A stretch of DNA of 26,680 nt, from contig MU859366.1 of NCBI GenBank assembly GCA_033297205.1, positions 1 through 26,680 on the forward strand, written 5' to 3'. The notes beneath the pieces were generated by a model. The model was not told the DNA's origin. It searched no databases and saw nothing but the letters and a program-made list of their open reading frames with translations. The translations under genes were made by a program, and so were the position numbers. Shown one piece after another: positions 21,047 through 26,680 of the stretch. The DNA comes from Pseudoneurospora amorphoporcata (lineage: Eukaryota > Ascomycota > Sordariomycetes > Sordariales > Sordariaceae). The first letter of the stretch is position 1, and the number at the start of each line of letters is the position of its first letter.

Positions 21047-21780
21047 TGTTGGTGATGGTGAAGCTGGTGCTAAGTGATGTCAATTGGGGACCAGGCTCTA
21101 GAAGGGTGAATCCGGTGGGTTGCTTGATGTTGGTGTAACGGAAGAATTGGCGTTCGACGATGTGTATATGCGAGAGGCTGTTCTATCAACGATGGTGACA
21201 TCTGATGCAATATAAGCATATGTCATATTGGTTGTACCAACGCCGACTGCTCGTTCGTTGGGTGATTGCTAAGGTACTAAGCGCTAGGATATTCCAATGG
21301 GAACGGAAGGATCAACTATCTGCACCTCATGATACATCGGATTATTTGTAAGCGCGGATAAATCAGCCAGCCGTTTAAGTCCGAACCGGGAAATGCCGAA
21401 TCTTTGGGATGCGAGCCTTTGCAAGCACATAGAGGGAAACGATAATCTAATACCATGTGTCGTGAGGTTCGTTTTTTGTTTGTGCGTTGTCACGTAATGT
21501 GTTTCCGGTGATACCGGTGATAAAACACCAGTGGATTGGCCTCACTTCTGCAACGCTTGCCCCTTAGAGGTATCTGTCATCCATCATCCGCTGTTGCATT
21601 TATTGGGGCATATGTCTACTCGGCCTGGTACTCTTTACTGGCATTCTGCCTTGCCCATAGGGAAAATTTCCATATTTTACTTCCCATGTCACTTCAGGGG
21701 CATGTTGACAACTCCAGTCTGTCAGCAGTGAGCACGGTGTAATGGCGGGTTAAGAAACCTCATATTCCAATAATCGAAAA
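21047..21780. other. Gene-poor spacer
   Basis: No gene is recognised. A 68-codon plus frame at 21536-21742 contains a hydrophobic run (AFIGAYVYSAWYSLLAF) that could be a membrane helix, but there is no other support. The overlapping frame at 21531 is equally open. Confidence 0.3.
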
Positions 21781-22143
21781 CTATCCCAAGATTTCCTCCG
21801 AGAACTTGATGTCAAACCAAGCCCTTCCAGTCCCTATAGCAAAGAAATAACCAAATCCATAATTCTCTCTGCGTGTTCCAGCCATCACAGTTTGAACCCA
21901 GCCAGTGGGCTCCCTTCCCTTCCTAATTGTCCCATCCATAAAACCCAAAGAAATTCCCGTTTCCTCCAAATCCGTATCCCTCCGTTGCTTGGCCAAGATG
22001 TTCCTGGTAAGCCATCTGCCCGGCCTCTCGTCATCACCGGTTCGCATCCGCCGAACCGTACCATCGCCTGCTCCATCGTCCTCGTGGTAGACCTCACGTG
22101 CCGAAATCACCCTACCGGCCTCATCAACAATGTTACGATCCAA
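21781..22143 (-). CDS. Unrecognised ORF, probable C-terminal gene fragment cut by the LTR insertion
   Basis: A 120-codon antisense frame contains NIVDEAGRVISAREVYHEDD, ERPGRWLTRNILAKQRRD, ETGISLGFMDGTIRKGREP and GYGF-like aromatic residues near its end, finishing FDIKFSEEILG before TAG. It is Arg/Glu/Gly-rich, hydrophilic, with no membrane segment, and looks like genuine protein. I do not recognise the family. Upstream in the frame there is a TGA near 22147, and the 5' LTR of the retrotransposon starts at 22157. The real N-terminus was therefore either on another exon or removed by the insertion. It is probably no longer expressed as an intact protein. Confidence 0.4.
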   Translation of the reverse strand: MDRNIVDEAGRVISAREVYHEDDGAGDGTVRRMRTGDDERPGRWLTRNILAKQRRDTDLEETGISLGFMDGTIRKGREPTGWVQTVMAGTRRENYGFGYFFAIGTGRAWFDIKFSEEILG

Positions 22144-22195
22144 TCAACAGACCCTATGTAAGCTAGCTAGATCGACCAATCAGGTAGGACCCGGG

Positions 22196-22248
22196 GTCCC
22201 GAGTTTACAGGACCACGGGTCGGACCCGATGTCCCGAGTTTACGGGAC
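22196..22248. repeat. Duplicated hairpin in LTR U3
   Basis: Two 18-base units, GTCCCGAGTTTACAGGAC at 22196-22213 and GTCCCGAGTTTACGGGAC at 22231-22248, repeat with a 35-base period. The second is a perfect 6-bp stem (GTCCCG/CGGGAC) with a six-base loop. Each is followed by CACGGG. They lie between the LTR start and the TATA box, the usual place for enhancer elements, so a regulatory role is possible but unproven. Confidence 0.7.
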
Positions 22249-22271
22249 CACGGGACGAGACTGAAGACCAG

Positions 22272-22279
22272 TATATAAG
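22272..22279 (+). promoter_or_regulatory. TATA box of the retrotransposon LTR
   Basis: TATATAAG lies 115 bases inside the LTR and about 250 bases before the gag ATG, as expected for the promoter that drives the genomic RNA of an LTR element. Confidence 0.6.
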
Positions 22280-22530
22280 ATGGCCTCCCGGCCATCGTTA
22301 TTCTGGTTCTTCAGCAAGCAATAGCTTTCACAATCAACCAGTACCTTTTGGCTACTGCTACTGTTATCCTTATTCCCAGCGATATACTCCTGTGCTTGTA
22401 ATGGTTCATCACACGTTGCTTGCTCATCAATTTGCACACTAGTATTCTGGGATTTACTACTGCACCCAAACGTTTCCTCAAACAATCAAGTTTTCTTAAA
22501 CCCTCATTACCTTACCTCTTCACCGTCATC

Positions 22531-25500
22531 ATGTCCGGAAAACCTACTGGTAACCCTGCTGCTGGAGGACCCGACATTGGAGCTGGTCTCCCGGGCACCG
22601 CGGCCAGAAACCCTGGCCCTAGTACTGATACTATGACCGGTATTGTGGACGACGACGGCAGAGAAGTTAAGGCAGCCGAGCTTCTCGCTAGAGAGAATGC
22701 TCAAAACCGTAGGACTACCCTTGTCCCCGCTATTACCAATGAGACCAACGATACTGAGCTTCACGATATTATTAATTTGCTTCGCACTAAGATTAGCGAC
22801 TTCGAGGCTGCTTCTGTTTATCCAATTACAGTTTCCCCCGCTATAAGAAGCACTATCAAACTCAACCCTCCCCTCAAATTCGATGGCACTAGGAAGGAGG
22901 ACCTCTAGGGATTTCTTACCCAGGTCCGCGCTAACCTCGCTTTTACTAAAGTCGTGGACCCTATCCAATAAGTCCTATATGCTTCGTCATTTCTTACTGG
23001 CAAGGCTCTCGAATGGTTCTAGCCCACTTAAGCGGATTACCTCGGCTACAATATTTGGGCTGAGATGCACATCGAGACCCAGAAGATCTTTAACGACTTC
23101 AAATACTTCGAAAGCTCTATCAACCAGGTCTTTGGTCTCGCTGATAAGGTCCGCCAGGCTGAAACTAAGCTAAATAAGCTTCGTTAAACTAAGTTAGCCG
23201 CCTCTTACGCGGCTGAGTTTAGATAGCTTGCCTTCCGCGTCGATTGGAATAACGAAAGTTTTAAGTATTAGTTTTACTGTAGTTTGAAGAGCGACGTTAA
23301 GGACGAGTTTATTAAGATCGACCGCAAATCAAAGAGCCTCGACGAATATTTGAACGAGGCTATCGTTATCGATAACCGCCTTTTCAAACGCAAGAAGGAG
23401 AAGGGCGCTGGCGATAGCCGTCCTCGCGCTAATATTAACTATAAGTATTAGCGCGGAGGCAATAGTTACAATAATAAAACGCGTAGTACCGCGTATAGTA
23501 CCTATTTAAGCCCTATAGACGTGGATGCTATTAAGAACCGCAAGAACGGCGGCAGCTCTAGTAAGGATAAGAAGTACTTTAAGTACGATAAGTTAGGATA
23601 CTTCGCCCGTAACTATCGTAGTAGCGGTAATAATAATAATAATCGCCGCTAGGGAAGTTAGAAGCCAGTTCCTACTCACTCTACCAACTTGGTTAATAAG
23701 GATAAAAACAAGAGTAAGGGAAGGGAAGTTGACAACGTCGAGATTGACCACGACTTCGCCAATGCCCTCGCCGCCCTCGTTGAAAACGAGCTACGTCGCA
23801 CTATTTGTATAGTCGATTATAAGAACGAACCCACCGATAATTATATGTCGATCGAGTAGTATAACTAGTACGAACAGCTCGAACGTGACTAATACGACTA
23901 CGAAGAGTACATTCGGAACGGTAGTCTCGATAAAGAAAGCCACCCCCCTCCGCATACGCTACTCGCAATCATCTCTAAAGAACGCGAAGAATGGCTATTC
24001 GCTACGATCGAACGCGTAGCACTAGCAGTTCATACTAATCTATCTGATGCTATAAGATCTAGATTAGACACTGATACTACGGATTATATAGAGCGTATAG
24101 AAGAACTCCAAGCAGAACTCGACCGCATCAACCACTTAGTAAATATCAAACGATCTAGAATTAAGGAACTAGAGATCTAGTAGGTGGCCTACAACCGTTA
24201 ACGCTGTTACATTCATCGAAGAGATAGATAGGCCTATGAAAGCACCTTCAATGAGTCTCAAAAACGACCCGAAGAACTCATCGCCTTTATACAAGCCGCT
24301 TTGCAGGGACTTAAGAAGAAGATCACTCGAGATAGCAAGTAGACCCACAAGTTCAATCTGGACGAAAAGTATAACCGCCAAATTCAGACAGAATTCTATA
24401 TGGGCCCTATCGACAACGATTCTTTCATCGAGCTATACCCCTTACAACAATTATTTCAATCCATTAGAGTAACCACATTCGAAGCCAACGTCTATACTAT
24501 ATATAATCGCCCTTAGTCACCCCAAGCCGGAGATCACCCCCAAGTTCACCCAGGCCACCCATCCCATAGGAAGATTGCTTGGATCCATTGTTTATATGAC
24601 GCCTGCCCATGGCATTTGTCGTATAAGATGGAATACGACCACTTCCCTCAACGCGTTTAGGAAAACGATTTCTCAGTACCAGTACAAGCCGCCTATTATA
24701 AAGACTTTATTGGCATATAGGACACTTGCACATCTCGCAAACGTGATAGAGGCGGCCAACTCATAAAACTCGTCCTAAAGGATGGATATACGCGTGAATG
24801 TATAGAATCTCTCTACACTAGATACTAGGACTGTTGCAAAATCAACTACGCAGTTCACATAGCTGACAAAACACGGCAATAGCATTTAAGACAAGCCATA
24901 CGTAAAGAAAGGGCATTCCAACGCACTCAGTGTAAGGAGGAAACAGCAGTAGTATTATCTTCTAATACTAGCGAGACGGCCAGCGGATCTTCGTCGAAAC
25001 CGAAGTCTCAGAGAAAACGCCGTACTCGCGGTGGCCGCAGAAGATAGGGAAATGGCGCCAGCTCCTCGCGAAAGGACTACGAATAGCTAACCCGCCACAA
25101 GTCCTCGAGATAAATCGAGATGAGGATTCGATTTATTAGGTCCAGATGGACTAGACCAAACCATTCCAAAGAATGGTAATAGCTATAATTAACTTAGGAT
25201 CGTTAATTAACCTTATTACACCCCAGGTCGTAAACGACTAGACGATACTATAAGTCTATAAAAAACGACCCTATCGAGTGTATACATTTGAAGGAAAGAG
25301 CTGAAGTTACGAATAGGGCTAGGTGCTAAGGGAAATAGTACCTATAAAGGTTACGATTAACGGCGACGAACAAGAGATCGTCTTTAATATCACCCCTATT
25401 AGTAAACATGACGCTATACTAGGTAGACCTTAATTGAGAAAATACAACCCCGATATTAACTGGAGTAGCGGCCGTATTAGGGATTGTAAGAAGGCGTTTC

Positions 25501-26585
25501 CTAAAGCTCTAAACGTTAAAGTCTTAGTTACTAATAGAAAGGATCGGCACCCTTCGTCACACGAGACTCCGCCACCATTAGAACTATTAAAAATAGTTAT
25601 GTTCATTAGCAATTTTGAGGCGGAAGTACCACTACTTAAACCTCCGCCCAAAAACAACGAAGACAAGCTGAAAAACGTTCCCCTATAGTATCGAGGATAT
25701 AAGATTTTCAAGGAATCGTCTGAGTACACCTTACTAACATACGGTCCTTAGGACCACGAAATACTCTTGAAAGAAGGCGCCAAATTTAAATATTAAAAGA
25801 TCTACCAGTTTAACGCTACTTAAATAAAGGCGCTTAAGGAGTATATAAATAAGAGACTTAAGTTGGGCCACATCCGCGAGTCCCAATCACCCTACGGCTC
25901 TCCTATCCTCTTTATACCAAAGAAAGACGGAGAACTTCGTCTCGTCATCGACTACCAGCATCTTAACAACGACACCATCAAGAATCGATACCCTTTACTA
26001 TTAATCCAAGAGATGCGAAACAGACTTGGAAAGGCTACGATATTTTCCAAATTTGATCTTACCTCAGCCTTCTCCTAAATTCGTATAAAAAAAGGGGAAG
26101 AATGGAAAACAATATTTAAAACACTACTAGGGTATTACAAATACCGCATTATACCCCAAGGCCTAACCAACGTACCCGCTTCCTTCCAAGCTAGAATCGA
26201 CGCCGTACTTAGACAGTTCGCAGGCGAATTCGTAATGGCTTACATTAATAACATTATTATATTCTCTAAAACAGAGGAAGAACATCAGAGATACGTCTAT
26301 AAGGTCCTCGCCGCGCTTGAAAGAGCAGGACTCTTAGTCAACCCCAAAAAAAGCGAATTCTATATTAGTCAAGTGGACTTCCTAGGATACCGTATTTCTC
26401 CAGGCTAAATCCGCATAGATCCTTCCAAGATTAAGGACGTTGTTAAATAGCTAGTGCCCACCTCAGTAACCGGCGTTAGAGGATTCCTAAGATTCGTCAA
26501 CTTCTACCGACGCTTCATTAAGGGATTCGGAGGTATAGCTAAGCCGCTTAACGATTTGACTAAGAAAGATACTATATTCGTATAA
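22531..26585 (+). pseudogene. gag-pol of a Ty3/gypsy-like element, inactivated
   Basis: Gag starts at the ATG at 22531 (MSGKPTGNPAAGG) and is open for 126 codons to a TAG at 22906-22908. After that, stops recur every few dozen codons. The nucleocapsid zinc knuckle (23575-23616) keeps its C-X2-C-X4-H-X4-C spacing but every metal ligand is now Tyr (KYFKYDKLGYFARNY). A coiled-coil-like stretch follows at about 24000-24180. The protease active site reads IINLGS (Asp to Asn, 25191-25193), with HDAILGRP following at 25407. RT begins near 25863 with SPILFIPKKDGELRLVIDY. The first catalytic Asp survives in IFSKFDL, but the YxDD box reads YINN (26241-26252). RT motifs continue to about 26580 (GFLRFVNFYRRFIKGFGG), where pol is interrupted. 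Frames are uniform in one phase over long stretches, so substitution rather than indel is the main cause of decay. Confidence 0.9.
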
Positions 26586-26680
26586 TGTTACGAACTTAAG
26601 CAGGACACACGGGCCGACCAGACCGCTGGGAGACCATCACCACTCTAGGACTGGTTGATGTAACCCCAAGGTCTGGGATT
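26586..26680 (+). mobile_element. Start of a second LTR-like element inserted in the gypsy pol gene
   Basis: Pol homology ends and base composition changes sharply from AT-rich to GC-rich at about 26586-26610. The new sequence starts TGTTACGAACTTAAGC, carries ACACGGGCC and a TGTAACC about 75 bases in, and aligns to the sequence starting at 3549. A TG start inside another element's coding region is what a nested LTR insertion looks like. The element continues beyond the window, so its type, the other LTR and the target duplication cannot be seen. A deletion fusing two elements would look the same on this side. Confidence 0.55.

Larger units (their letters stand above)
22157..22530 (+). repeat. 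5' LTR and leader of the gypsy-like element
   Basis: The stretch starts with TG at 22157 and is separated from the gag ATG (22531) by untranslated sequence. It carries a TATA box at 22272-22279 (TATATAAG), the presumed U3/R promoter of the element. Sequence after the TATA box is CA-rich and looks unmutated. The end of the LTR and the primer-binding site could not be located without the 3' LTR for comparison, so 22530 is only the last base before gag. Confidence 0.6.
22157..26585 (+). mobile_element. Ty3/gypsy-like LTR retrotransposon, RIP-mutated, 3'-incomplete
   Basis: The element runs from a 5' LTR starting TGTAAGCTAGC at 22157, through gag (from 22531), protease (about 25190) and reverse transcriptase (about 25860-26500), to just inside the region following RT, where another LTR-like sequence begins at 26586. 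The order gag, protease, RT without integrase before RT is the Ty3/gypsy order. The interior is full of TAG/TAA stops from CA-to-TA and TG-to-TA changes. No 3' LTR is in the window, so the LTR right end and a target duplication cannot be set. Confidence 0.88.

Noticed and set aside
26586..26680. Continuation of gypsy RNase H
   Set aside because: A few residues after 26586 could be forced into an RT-RNase H alignment, but the similarity to 3549 and the composition change fit a new element better.

Overview
The window looks like nuclear DNA of a filamentous ascomycete (Pezizomycotina). Genes carry short introns (about 50-120 nt) with GTAAGT/GTATGT-type donors, CTAAC/CTGAC-like branch sites and CAG/TAG acceptors. 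The encoded families are typical of these fungi: DUF4238, an alpha/beta-hydrolase + NB-ARC + TPR receptor, a CorA-like channel, NmrA-like, DUF1993, and DUF3435 ('FluG-domain') recombinase. The repeats carry CA-to-TA / TG-to-TA changes, the signature of repeat-induced point mutation (RIP).

Layout. 1-2640: a DUF1993 gene cut off after about 50 codons, abutting a decayed antisense DUF3435 tyrosine-recombinase gene. 2640-5505: gene-poor, with a 20-bp tandem array, an LTR-like remnant and a 5'-truncated SINE copy. 5506-8191 (-): an intact five-exon DUF4238 gene. 8192-12440: gene-poor, with a tRNA-headed SINE, a 54-bp minisatellite and a decayed unrecognised coding stretch. 12441-16254 (+): a seven-exon NLR-type gene of 1095 aa. 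17466-19614 (+): a three-exon CorA-like transporter of 655 aa. 20000-21046 (-): an NmrA-like pseudogene with several lesions. 21781-22143 (-): an unrecognised ORF whose 5' side ends at an LTR. 22157-26585: a Ty3/gypsy-like retrotransposon with a little-mutated 5' LTR and gag start and a heavily RIP-mutated interior. 26586-end: the start of another LTR-like sequence, related to the one at 3549, interrupting the gypsy pol gene.

Only three genes appear intact: DUF4238, NLR and CorA-like. For each, the exon model I derived gives a total coding length divisible by three with canonical splice sites. Everything else is a relic or repeat, so this is best read as an accessory, transposon-rich compartment. 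The NLR and CorA-like genes lie head-to-tail 1.2 kb apart. The NLR is inferred to be an intracellular non-self or pathogen sensor, and its N-terminal hydrolase-like domain lacks the catalytic serine motif. Any functional link between NLR, CorA-like and DUF4238 is inference only.
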